Shown here: in pieces, positions 1 through 6,415 of the stretch
How the letters are laid out: every line of letters starts with the position of its first letter
How positions within the stretch are numbered: position 1 is the first letter of the stretch
DNA from: G020354785 sp965602045
Lineage (GTDB): Bacteria; Bacteroidota; Bacteroidia; Bacteroidales; UBA10428
DNA length: 11,657 bases
Direction: 5' to 3'
Assembly: GCA_965602045.1 (NCBI GenBank)
Contig: CBFCXR010000063.1
Location: forward strand, 1 to 11,657
The notes under the pieces: model-generated
Seen by the model: only the letters and a program-made list of their open reading frames with translations
The model's database searches: none
Told to the model about the DNA's origin: nothing
Position numbers and translations under genes: made by a program

Positions 1-76
1 GGTGGGCCCAGCTGGGCTCGAACCAGCGACCCCCTGATTATGAGTCAGGTGCTCTGACCAGCTGAGCTAAGGGTCC
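1..76 (-). tRNA. tRNA with anticodon CAT (elongator Met or Ile2)
   Basis: The reverse strand folds as a 76-nt cloverleaf. It has a D arm with GCTC/GAGC, an anticodon stem CCTGA/TCAGG around loop CTCATAA (anticodon CAT), a five-base variable loop, and a T arm GCTGG/CCAGC with loop TTCGAGC. The gene ends ACC at the window edge, so a final A of CCA could lie just outside. CAT can be elongator Met or, after lysidine modification by TilS, Ile decoding AUA. The long D loop and the CTCATAA loop do not fit initiator tRNA, but they do not separate Met from Ile2. The acceptor stem GGACCCT against TGGGCCC leaves positions 3-70 (A-C) and 7-66 (T-T) unpaired, which is unusual. It lies 105 bp downstream of mtnP on the same strand. 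Confidence 0.9.
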
Positions 77-108
77 TGAAAAAGTGTGCAATTATAAATA
101 ATTACATA

Positions 109-116
109 CAAATATA
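109..116 (-). promoter_or_regulatory. Candidate -7 promoter element for the tRNA
   Basis: On the minus strand this reads TATATTTG, an exact match to the Bacteroidota sigma-ABfr -7 consensus TAnnTTTG. It lies 32 bases upstream of the tRNA 5' end, which would give a short leader. A good -33 TTTG is not seen at the usual distance; only a T-rich stretch is there. In such AT-rich DNA a single 8-mer match is weak evidence. Confidence 0.35.
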
Positions 117-144
117 CAAGAAATTTATTGAATAATTTAAAATG

Positions 145-176
145 AATAAGCCTGGATAAAGGAGAGCTAAGGCATT
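145..176 (-). terminator. Weak hairpin downstream of mtnP
   Basis: Just after the mtnP stop, on the minus strand, AATGCCT can pair with AGGCTTATT, giving seven base pairs with a two-base bulge and a 16-base loop. A short T-rich run (CATTTTAAATT) follows. It is in the right place to end the mtnA-mtnP transcript before the tRNA, but the stem is short and imperfect. Confidence 0.2.
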
Positions 177-181
177 AAAAA

Positions 182-928
182 TTAGAGCTTTGAGAGTGCA
201 TTCTTGATTAGCTCAATCATCTTTTCGGCATTCTGCGTGAGGATTTCCATAATCTCAGATGGTGAAGGGGGCTTAATATCTGTTCTCCATGAATCATAAT
301 CCGTACATAATGCAACTGTAGCATAGGGAATACCCAATTCATTGGCTAGTATAGCTTCGGGTGCAGTTGTCATATTTATTACATCCGCTCCCCAAACCCT
401 GTATAAATTCGACTCTGCCCTGGTAGAAAACCTGTTTCCGTCAATTGTGATTACTGTACCTTTTGTGTGAATTGTTATGCCTAATACAACAGCTGCCTCA
501 ATTATATGATCCCTTAATTCAGCGGAAAAGGGTTCTGCCATTTGTGTATATTTTAATTCACCGGGTTTGTTTTCATCAAGTATTAATTTTGGATTATTAG
601 CGGCAAGGTTAATAAACTGATTCATAACTATCAGTTCTCCGGGGCATATTTCTTCCTGTAAACTGCCACATGCAGATGTTGATAAAATGTGAGTACATCC
701 AAGTTCTTTCAGGGCTGATATATTTGCGCGGTAGTTAATTTTTGTTGATGATATTGTATGATCCTTACCATGACGGGGTATGTGAACAACCTCGAGGCCG
801 TTAAATTTACCTGTTTTAATATCCGGACTTGGATCACCATAAGGAGTTTCTGCTTTAACCTTTTTAGTATTTTTCAGAAATTCGGGTATTTCAAATCCTG
901 AGCCTCCTATTATACCTATTTTATTCAT
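182..928 (-). CDS. mtnP: S-methyl-5'-thioadenosine phosphorylase
   Basis: This cytosolic enzyme cleaves 5'-methylthioadenosine, a by-product of polyamine and related SAM chemistry, with phosphate to give adenine and 5-methylthioribose-1-phosphate. The 248 residues carry the PNP/MTAP family marks: GGSG at 8-11 (phosphate site), PRHG at 51-54 followed by H57, NYRANI at 65-70, and ACGSL at 86-90. NMTTAPEA at 185-192 is also present, as is TDYDSW at 209-214. D210 and D212 correspond to the two Asp of human MTAP that hold the adenine base, which separates it from inosine/guanosine PNPs. It is slightly shorter than the human enzyme but intact at both ends. The start at 928 puts the glycine-rich loop near the N terminus as usual. 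It lies 6 bp after mtnA, whose product acts next in the pathway, so the two are almost certainly co-transcribed. Confidence 0.93.
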   Translation of the reverse strand: MNKIGIIGGSGFEIPEFLKNTKKVKAETPYGDPSPDIKTGKFNGLEVVHIPRHGKDHTISSTKINYRANISALKELGCTHILSTSACGSLQEEICPGELIVMNQFINLAANNPKLILDENKPGELKYTQMAEPFSAELRDHIIEAAVVLGITIHTKGTVITIDGNRFSTRAESNLYRVWGADVINMTTAPEAILANELGIPYATVALCTDYDSWRTDIKPPSPSEIMEILTQNAEKMIELIKNALSKL

Positions 929-934
929 ATGAAA

Positions 935-2047
935 TTATTTTTTATTTTTTTCAGGAAACAGTTCAAAAATACTTTTTCTTTTGGCTTTGCAAATACCTCT
1001 TTCAGTAATTAATCCCGTAACAAATTTAGCAGGTGTAACATCGAATCCAAAATTCGAAACAGGAAAGTTTTCACCAGTTATCATAATATTTTCTATTTTC
1101 CCGTTTAATATTCCTTTAATATACGAAATTTCATTTGAATTTCTTTCTTCAATAGGAATTTCTGTTAGTCCGTCCCTGATATTCCAGTCAATAGATGATG
1201 AGGGTAGAGCCACGTAAAACGGAATATTATTTTCTTTTGCTGCCAAAGCCTTTAAATATGTGCCTATTTTATTTGCCACATCTCCGTTTATAGTTGTACG
1301 ATCACTGCCAACTATTACAATGTCAACTAATCCATGCTGCATTAAATGTCCGCCGGCATTATCAGTAATAATTGTAAATGGAACACCGTGTTTTTCAAGT
1401 TCCCAGGCTGTTAACTTAGCTCCCTGATTTCTGGGCCTTGTTTCGTCTACCCATACATGTACATTTATTCCTTTGTCATGAGCAAGGTATACAGGTGCTG
1501 TTGCTGTCCCGTAATCAATACACGCCAGCCAGCCCGCATTACAATGAGTGAGTATATTTACCGGGGTATTACCTTTTTGCCGGCTGATATCTTCAATAAT
1601 TGAAAATCCGTATTCCCCAATCTTCCGGCAATTTTCTTTTTCAATTTTTATTATACTTAGTGCCGTATCTAATGCGGCTGCTTTTTTTTCATCAAGGGAG
1701 TCAAATTTTTCTATCGTTTCTAACTGCTTATCCAGGGCATATTTTAAGTTTATTGCTGTAGGTCTTGCGGAATTAAGCATATCAGCTGATGAAATTAAGT
1801 ACTCATCAAGAGGGCTCTTATTATTGAACTTAACAAGGGCAAGATAAATTCCAAAAGCTGCTGCAGCGCCAATTAAAGGTGCTCCTCTAATATGCATATC
1901 TTTAATGGCAGTATATACCTCATCAATAGATGTGAGATTTTCGACTTTGAGCTCAAAAGGCAGAAAACGCTGATCTATAACCTGTATAATAGTATTATTA
2001 TCATTTTTCAACCAAATTGTTTCGTAATGTTTTCCGTCAACGTTCAT
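935..2047 (-). CDS. mtnA: 5-methylthioribose-1-phosphate isomerase
   Basis: This enzyme isomerises 5-methylthioribose-1-phosphate, the MtnP product, to 5-methylthioribulose-1-phosphate in methionine salvage. It belongs to the eIF-2B alpha/MtnA family. Counting from the chosen start (370 residues) it shows RGAP at 54-57 and THCNAG at 167-172 with the catalytic Cys169. It also has DETRPRNQGAKLT at 201-213, GSDRTTINGDVANKIGT at 247-263 with catalytic Asp249, and SNFGFDVTP at 331-339. All active-site blocks are present. The open frame extends 34 codons further to 2149, but that extension is hydrophobic, unlike the family, and would overlap the start of the divergent HAD gene. Met at 2047 gives the usual family length and leaves a 65 bp divergent promoter gap. 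No Shine-Dalgarno sequence helps the choice. Confidence 0.93.
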   Translation of the reverse strand: MNVDGKHYETIWLKNDNNTIIQVIDQRFLPFELKVENLTSIDEVYTAIKDMHIRGAPLIGAAAAFGIYLALVKFNNKSPLDEYLISSADMLNSARPTAINLKYALDKQLETIEKFDSLDEKKAAALDTALSIIKIEKENCRKIGEYGFSIIEDISRQKGNTPVNILTHCNAGWLACIDYGTATAPVYLAHDKGINVHVWVDETRPRNQGAKLTAWELEKHGVPFTIITDNAGGHLMQHGLVDIVIVGSDRTTINGDVANKIGTYLKALAAKENNIPFYVALPSSSIDWNIRDGLTEIPIEERNSNEISYIKGILNGKIENIMITGENFPVSNFGFDVTPAKFVTGLITERGICKAKRKSIFELFPEKNKK

Positions 2048-2112
2048 TTTTATAAACTTATCTTCTATATTATTACAGAATAACTTTTCTTTGTAATTTA
2101 AAATTAAAAATA
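2048..2112. promoter_or_regulatory. Divergent promoter gap between mtnA and the HAD gene
   Basis: These 65 AT-rich bases separate two outward-reading genes, so they must hold the promoter of mtnA-mtnP and probably that of the HAD gene. There are only near matches to TAnnTTTG: TAACTTTT at 2081-2088 on the plus strand and TAAGTTTA at 2052-2059 on the minus strand. I see no riboswitch (SAM type) or clear operator; the gap is too short to hold a SAM riboswitch unless it overlaps the genes. Confidence 0.4.
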
Positions 2113-2763
2113 ATGAAATTATCTGATGAATTAATAAATTCAAAAGCACAAATTAAAAATATAATATTTGATTGGGGGGGAGTAATAACAGATTTGGACT
2201 TTAATGCCAGCAATAAAGCATTTAAAAAGTACGGATTAAATAATTTTATTGAGCAATACAGTCAGCAGGTTCAGAAGGATATTTATATTAAATTGGAAGT
2301 AGGAGCTGTTTCTCCTGATGAATTCAGGCATGAGCTTAGAAAATTTATTCCGAAGGCAATCAGTGATTATGAAATGGATCAGGCCTGGGCTGCATTATTA
2401 TGTGAACTGCCGGAAGAGAGATGGGATTTATTGAAAAAAGTGAAAAATAGTTATAAAACTTATCTATTAAGTAATACCAACATTATTCATGTTAAAAGCT
2501 ATTTTCAAAGAATATATGAAAAATATGGTATTTATGGTTATGGGCACCTGTTTGAAAAAACTTATTTTTCATTTGATTTGGAAATGCGTAAGCCTGATAT
2601 AAAAATATTTGAATTCGTGTTAAAAGACAGTAACTTAAAACCTGAAGAAACACTGGTAATTGATGATTCTCATGAAAATATTGAAGCTGCGGGTAAATTG
2701 GGGATAGTTACATATCTTTTAAAAGAACCTTTAACAATATTAGATATTTTTAAAAATAGCTGA
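2113..2763 (+). CDS. HAD-superfamily phosphatase, YihX-like
   Basis: A 216-residue HAD subfamily IA hydrolase, expected to be a cytosolic phosphatase acting on a small phosphorylated metabolite. Motif I is FDWGGVITD at 19-27 with the nucleophile D20, motif II is LLSNTN at 118-123, motif III is MRKPD at 158-162 with K160, and motif IV is VIDDSHENI at 182-190 with D184 and D185. A helical cap (about 30-105) sits between motifs I and II. The second acidic residue of motif I (D+2) is Gly, as in E. coli YihX, a glucose-1-phosphate phosphatase; spacing, the SNTN motif and the C-terminal region also follow YihX. The substrate cannot be read from sequence. It is divergent from mtnA-mtnP, but it is not the enolase-phosphatase MtnC type, so a role in methionine salvage is only a guess from position. 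Eukaryotic soluble epoxide hydrolase N-terminal phosphatase domains are more distant relatives. Confidence 0.85.
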   Translation: MKLSDELINSKAQIKNIIFDWGGVITDLDFNASNKAFKKYGLNNFIEQYSQQVQKDIYIKLEVGAVSPDEFRHELRKFIPKAISDYEMDQAWAALLCELPEERWDLLKKVKNSYKTYLLSNTNIIHVKSYFQRIYEKYGIYGYGHLFEKTYFSFDLEMRKPDIKIFEFVLKDSNLKPEETLVIDDSHENIEAAGKLGIVTYLLKEPLTILDIFKNS

Positions 2764-2781
2764 AGTGAAACTTGAGTTAAC

Positions 2782-2797
2782 GTGATTTCAAAATCAC
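2782..2797. repeat. Perfect 16-bp inverted repeat after the HAD gene
   Basis: GTGATTT, a two-base spacer CA, and AAATCAC form a perfect seven-base inverted repeat 18 bp after the HAD stop. The two-base spacer is too tight for a good RNA hairpin, and no T tract follows at once. It therefore looks more like a dyad protein-binding site than a terminator. It lies about 100 bp upstream of the candidate promoter of the sugar operon. Confidence 0.3.
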
Positions 2798-2894
2798 TTG
2801 TTATCATAGGTTAAGAGGTGATCATAATTCTATTATAAGAATTAAAAAAAAGTAATTTGACTTAAAGATTAAAAATTTATTAGCTAATAATTTT

Positions 2895-2902
2895 TACATT
2901 TG
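2895..2902 (+). promoter_or_regulatory. Candidate -7 element for the nucleotide-sugar operon
   Basis: TACATTTG matches the Bacteroidota -7 consensus TAnnTTTG exactly and lies 38 bases before the dehydrogenase ATG, a normal leader length. The nearest exact TTTG upstream is at 2856-2859, about 35 bases away and too far for a standard -33 element, so only half of the promoter is visible. It is the only exact match in the 177 bp gap. Confidence 0.45.
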
Positions 2903-2940
2903 TGTTTTTAAAATAATATTAATAACAGTCTGAAACAGGT

Positions 2941-4236
2941 ATGAGTATTTATAAAGAATTAAAAGACAAAAAAACAAGGCTATCATTAATTGGTCTGGGA
3001 TATGTCGGACTTCCTATTGCTCTGGCATTTGCAAAAAAGATTTCTGTTATTGGCTTTGATGTCAATGACTCCAGGATAGAATTAATGAGAAAAAAGATAG
3101 ACCCCAGTGATGAACTGGAATCAGAAGCTTTTGATGATATTGATATTAAATTTACATCAGACACAGAAGATTTAAAAGAAGCTTCTTTTCATATTATTGC
3201 AGTGCCTACTCCAATTGATAAAAATAAGTTACCGGATTTATATCCATTAAATCAGGCAACAAAGACAGTTGGATCGATTTTAAAAAAGGGAGACTATGTA
3301 GTATATGAATCTACAGTATTTCCGGGAGCAACTGAAGAAAATTGTATACCTGTACTTGAGAAAATGTCAGGATTAAAATACATAAAGGATTTTAAAGTCG
3401 GGTATTCTCCTGAGCGAATCAATCCCGGAGATAAAGAACATACACTTTCAACAATTAAAAAAGTGGTATCAGGTTGCGATGAAGAGTCACTGGAACAGAT
3501 TGCCCTTGTTTATGAGCTTGTAGTAGAGGCCGGAGCATTTAAAACTACATCTATAAAAGTGGCCGAAGCTGCAAAAATTATTGAAAACACACAACGTGAT
3601 GTTAATATTGCCCTGATGAATGAACTATCGATGATTTTTAATAAAATGGATATTAACACATATGAAGTATTGGAAGCTGCAGAAACAAAGTGGAATTTTT
3701 TGCGATTTTATCCGGGCTTGGTAGGTGGTCATTGCATTGGAGTTGATCCTTACTATTTAACATTTAAAGCAAGCGAATTAGGACATTATGCACAGGTAAT
3801 TAATTCAGGAAGGTCAGTAAATGACGGGATGGGAAAATATTTAGCAACTCAATTGGTAAAGAAGATTACCCAGGCAGGGAAAAATGCCCTGGATTCTAAA
3901 GTTTTGGTGATGGGAGCAACATTTAAGGAAGATGTAAGTGATATTAGAAATTCCAAAGTAGCCGATCTGGTTAATGAGCTAAAAGCATATGGGATTAATG
4001 TAGAAGTTATTGATCCTTTGGCTTCTTCTGATGAATTTCAGGAAGAATACGGATTCGGATTAATTCCCAAACCCAATTCAAGCTATGATGCCGTTATTGT
4101 TGCTGTTGCGCATAAACAATATTTAGATCTGGATGAAGAATACTTTAGTTCCATTACTAACAATAATGGTGTTTTTATGGATGTTAAAGGTAAATATAGA
4201 GCAAAAATAAAGAAACTAACATATATGAGTTTGTAA
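2941..4236 (+). CDS. tviB: UDP-N-acetylhexosamine 6-dehydrogenase, TviB type
   Basis: A 431-residue cytosolic NAD-dependent nucleotide-sugar dehydrogenase that oxidises C6 of UDP-GlcNAc (or UDP-GalNAc) to the uronic acid in two steps. The Rossmann motif GLGYVGLP is at 18-25. PTPIDK at 89-94, YESTVFPG at 122-129 and SPERINPGDK at 156-165 follow. KVAEAAKIIENT at 206-217 carries the catalytic Lys212, and GGHCIGVDPYYLT at 262-274 carries the catalytic Cys265. The C-terminal substrate domain has GATFKEDVSDIRNSK at 325-339. PGLVGGHCIGVDPYY and SPERINPGDK resemble Vi-antigen TviB more closely than UDP-glucose dehydrogenase or WecC. TviB was once annotated as a UDP-GalNAc dehydrogenase but acts on UDP-GlcNAc, so the exact epimer is open. 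The next gene, 7 bp downstream, acts on UDP-GlcNAcA, which favours UDP-GlcNAc as substrate. Confidence 0.88.
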   Translation: MSIYKELKDKKTRLSLIGLGYVGLPIALAFAKKISVIGFDVNDSRIELMRKKIDPSDELESEAFDDIDIKFTSDTEDLKEASFHIIAVPTPIDKNKLPDLYPLNQATKTVGSILKKGDYVVYESTVFPGATEENCIPVLEKMSGLKYIKDFKVGYSPERINPGDKEHTLSTIKKVVSGCDEESLEQIALVYELVVEAGAFKTTSIKVAEAAKIIENTQRDVNIALMNELSMIFNKMDINTYEVLEAAETKWNFLRFYPGLVGGHCIGVDPYYLTFKASELGHYAQVINSGRSVNDGMGKYLATQLVKKITQAGKNALDSKVLVMGATFKEDVSDIRNSKVADLVNELKAYGINVEVIDPLASSDEFQEEYGFGLIPKPNSSYDAVIVAVAHKQYLDLDEEYFSSITNNNGVFMDVKGKYRAKIKKLTYMSL

Positions 4237-4243
4237 ATTTAGT

Positions 4244-5209
4244 ATGGAACATATAAAGAAGAAAAATTTTGCGCTTATTGGGGTAGGCGGATTTATTGCG
4301 GCAAAACATTTGAGAGCCATTAAAGAAACCGGTAATAATCTCGTTGCTTCATTTGATCCTAGTGATAGTGTTGGAATAATAGATAGCTATTTCCCTGAAA
4401 GTGAATTTTTTGTTGAATTTGAAAGATTTGACCGTCATATTGATAAACTCAGAAGAACCGGGACAAATGTTGACTATATAAGTATTTGCTCTCCCAATTA
4501 CCTGCATGATTCACATATACGTTTTGCCCTTCGTTCTGGCGCTAATGCGATATGTGAAAAACCTTTAGTACTTAATCCCTGGAATGTCGATGCTTTACAT
4601 GAATTTGAAGCTGAATCAGGAAAACAAATATATAATATTTTACAACTAAGACTACATAAATCGATTATTGAATTAAAAGATAAAATTAACAAGGCGCCAA
4701 AGGAGAAAATGTACGAGATCGATTTAACATATATAACAAGCAGAGGTAATTGGTATTTCATATCATGGAAAGGTGATATAGAGAAATCAGGAGGCATAGC
4801 AACCAATATTGGCGTTCATTTCTTTGATATGCTAATATGGATTTTTGGAGGAGTTAAAAAAAATGTTGTTTATATACGTGAAAGAAATAGAGCATCAGGA
4901 TACCTGGAATTGGAAAAAGCAAGAGTACGTTGGTTTTTAAGTTTAGACTCCAACGATATACCCGGGGCGCCAAGAAATGGAAAAATTCGAACATATCGTT
5001 CAATAACTATTGATAAACAGGAAATTGAGTTTAGCGAGGGTTTTGAAGATCTTCATACAAGGAGTTATTTTAAAATACTATCAGGTGAGGCATACGGGCT
5101 AAAGGAAGCAAAGCCAGCAATTGAAGCTGTATATACCATTAGAAACGCGAAACCTGTTAAATTACAGGATCAATATCACCCTTTTTGCAAAAAGATTTCT
5201 TCCGGATAA
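4244..5209 (+). CDS. wlbA: UDP-N-acetyl-2-amino-2-deoxyglucuronate 3-dehydrogenase, WlbA/WbpB family
   Basis: A 321-residue Gfo/Idh/MocA-family oxidoreductase. WlbA/WbpB oxidises C3 of UDP-GlcNAcA to the 3-keto sugar, the second step towards UDP-2,3-diacetamido-uronic acids used in O-antigens. The N-terminal Rossmann region has LIGVGGFIAAKH at 11-22. SICSPNYLH is at 80-88 and the family EKP is at 105-107 with the likely catalytic Lys106. The C-terminal sheet domain has YITSRGNWYFISWKG at 163-177, GIATNIGVHFFDML at 184-197 with His192, and RVRWFLS at 227-233. These blocks follow Bordetella WlbA closely from end to end, so this is a specific call and not just a generic oxidoreductase. It starts 7 bp after the dehydrogenase that makes its substrate. 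The aminotransferase (WlbC/WbpE) and acetyltransferase (WlbB/WbpD) that should follow are not in the window. Confidence 0.9.
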   Translation: MEHIKKKNFALIGVGGFIAAKHLRAIKETGNNLVASFDPSDSVGIIDSYFPESEFFVEFERFDRHIDKLRRTGTNVDYISICSPNYLHDSHIRFALRSGANAICEKPLVLNPWNVDALHEFEAESGKQIYNILQLRLHKSIIELKDKINKAPKEKMYEIDLTYITSRGNWYFISWKGDIEKSGGIATNIGVHFFDMLIWIFGGVKKNVVYIRERNRASGYLELEKARVRWFLSLDSNDIPGAPRNGKIRTYRSITIDKQEIEFSEGFEDLHTRSYFKILSGEAYGLKEAKPAIEAVYTIRNAKPVKLQDQYHPFCKKISSG

Positions 5210-5239
5210 GAATAGAAAATACAAACAAAATCAGTTAAT

Positions 5240-6364
5240 ATGAAGAATAAAAAAAAGGTAGCATTAATTACAGGTATAACTGGACAAGATGGAGCATATC
5301 TTGCAGAATTCCTGTTAAAAAAAGGCTACATAGTTCATGGAACCAAAAGAAGAAGCTCGTTATTTAACACTGATAGAATTGACCACCTGTATTTGGATCC
5401 TCATGTTGAAGGCAGAAATTTCATATTGCATTATGGGGACTTAACTGACTCAACAAATCTTATAAGAATTATTCAGGAAATCCAGCCGGATGAAATTTAT
5501 AATCTTGCAGCAATGAGCCATGTAATGGTTAGCTTTGATACCCCTGAATATACTGCCAATGCAGATGGAGTAGGTACTTTACGGTTACTTGAAGCTATAA
5601 GAATATTAGGACTTAAAAATAAAACAAAACTGTACCAGGCTTCTTCCAGTGAACTATACGGACTGGTACAGGAAGTTCCGCAAACTGAAAAAACTCCGTT
5701 TTATCCCAGGAGCCCATACGCAGTTGCCAAACTGTATGGGTACTGGATTGTTGTGAATTATCGTGAAGCTTATAATATGTTTGCCTGTAATGGCATATTA
5801 TTTAATCACGAATCGCCGGTAAGAGGTGAAACATTTGTTACAAGAAAAATAACACGTGCTGTCGCCAGAATAGGACTTGGCTTACAGGATAAATTTTATT
5901 TGGGTAATATGTCCGCAAAACGTGACTGGGGACATGCTAAAGATTATATTAGGGCAATGTATTTAATGCTTCAGCAAGATAAACCGGAAGACTTCGTAAT
6001 TGCAACAGGAATTACTACGGAGATAAGGGATTTTGTAAAAATGACTTTTGCTGAAATTGGAATTGAAATTGAATTACGCGGTGAAGGAGTTAATGAGAAA
6101 GGATACATAAAAGCATGTAATGATTCAAGGTTTACTGTTGAAACAGGGAAAGAAATCCTGGTAGTAGACTCAAGATATTTCAGGCCTACAGAAGTTGATT
6201 TATTAGTTGGAGATTCATCAAAAGCAAGAACAAAATTGAACTGGGAACCTGAGTATGATCTAAAAGGATTGATTAAAGATATGGTTCAGTCAGATATTAA
6301 ACTTATGCAGAAAGAGAAGTATTTAAAACAAGGGGGATATAAAACATTGAATTATTTTGAATAA
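5240..6364 (+). CDS. gmd: GDP-mannose 4,6-dehydratase
   Basis: This cytosolic extended-SDR enzyme converts GDP-D-mannose to GDP-4-keto-6-deoxy-D-mannose, the entry step to GDP-L-fucose. The 374 residues match the normal length. The NADP-binding motif GITGQDG is at 12-18 and is followed by GTKRRSS at 34-40. AMSHVMVSF at 91-99, ELYGLVQE at 138-145, YPRSPYAVAKLYGYW at 155-169, FNHESPVRGETFVTRK at 188-203 and RDWGHAKDY at 228-236 are all Gmd signatures. The catalytic set is Ser136, Glu138, Tyr160 and Lys164. The first of these is Thr in E. coli Gmd, so this is a conservative Thr-to-Ser change. ATG at 5240 directly precedes the Rossmann strand, with no Shine-Dalgarno. It lies 30 bp after wlbA and 51 bp before fcl, whose product uses its product. 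Confidence 0.96.
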   Translation: MKNKKKVALITGITGQDGAYLAEFLLKKGYIVHGTKRRSSLFNTDRIDHLYLDPHVEGRNFILHYGDLTDSTNLIRIIQEIQPDEIYNLAAMSHVMVSFDTPEYTANADGVGTLRLLEAIRILGLKNKTKLYQASSSELYGLVQEVPQTEKTPFYPRSPYAVAKLYGYWIVVNYREAYNMFACNGILFNHESPVRGETFVTRKITRAVARIGLGLQDKFYLGNMSAKRDWGHAKDYIRAMYLMLQQDKPEDFVIATGITTEIRDFVKMTFAEIGIEIELRGEGVNEKGYIKACNDSRFTVETGKEILVVDSRYFRPTEVDLLVGDSSKARTKLNWEPEYDLKGLIKDMVQSDIKLMQKEKYLKQGGYKTLNYFE

Positions 6365-6415
6365 CACATAATAAATATTACCGAAGATATTGATAAAAGT
6401 AAATTGTAATGAAAT

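Noticed and set aside
1..181. The tRNA as an attachment site of an integrated element.
   Set aside because: No integrase, no direct repeat of the tRNA 3' end within the window and no mobile genes were found; the neighbours are metabolic genes.
2048..2149. A longer mtnA start at 2149.
   Set aside because: The extra 34 residues are hydrophobic and unlike the family, and the extension would overlap the divergent HAD gene. The Met at 2047 gives the usual length.
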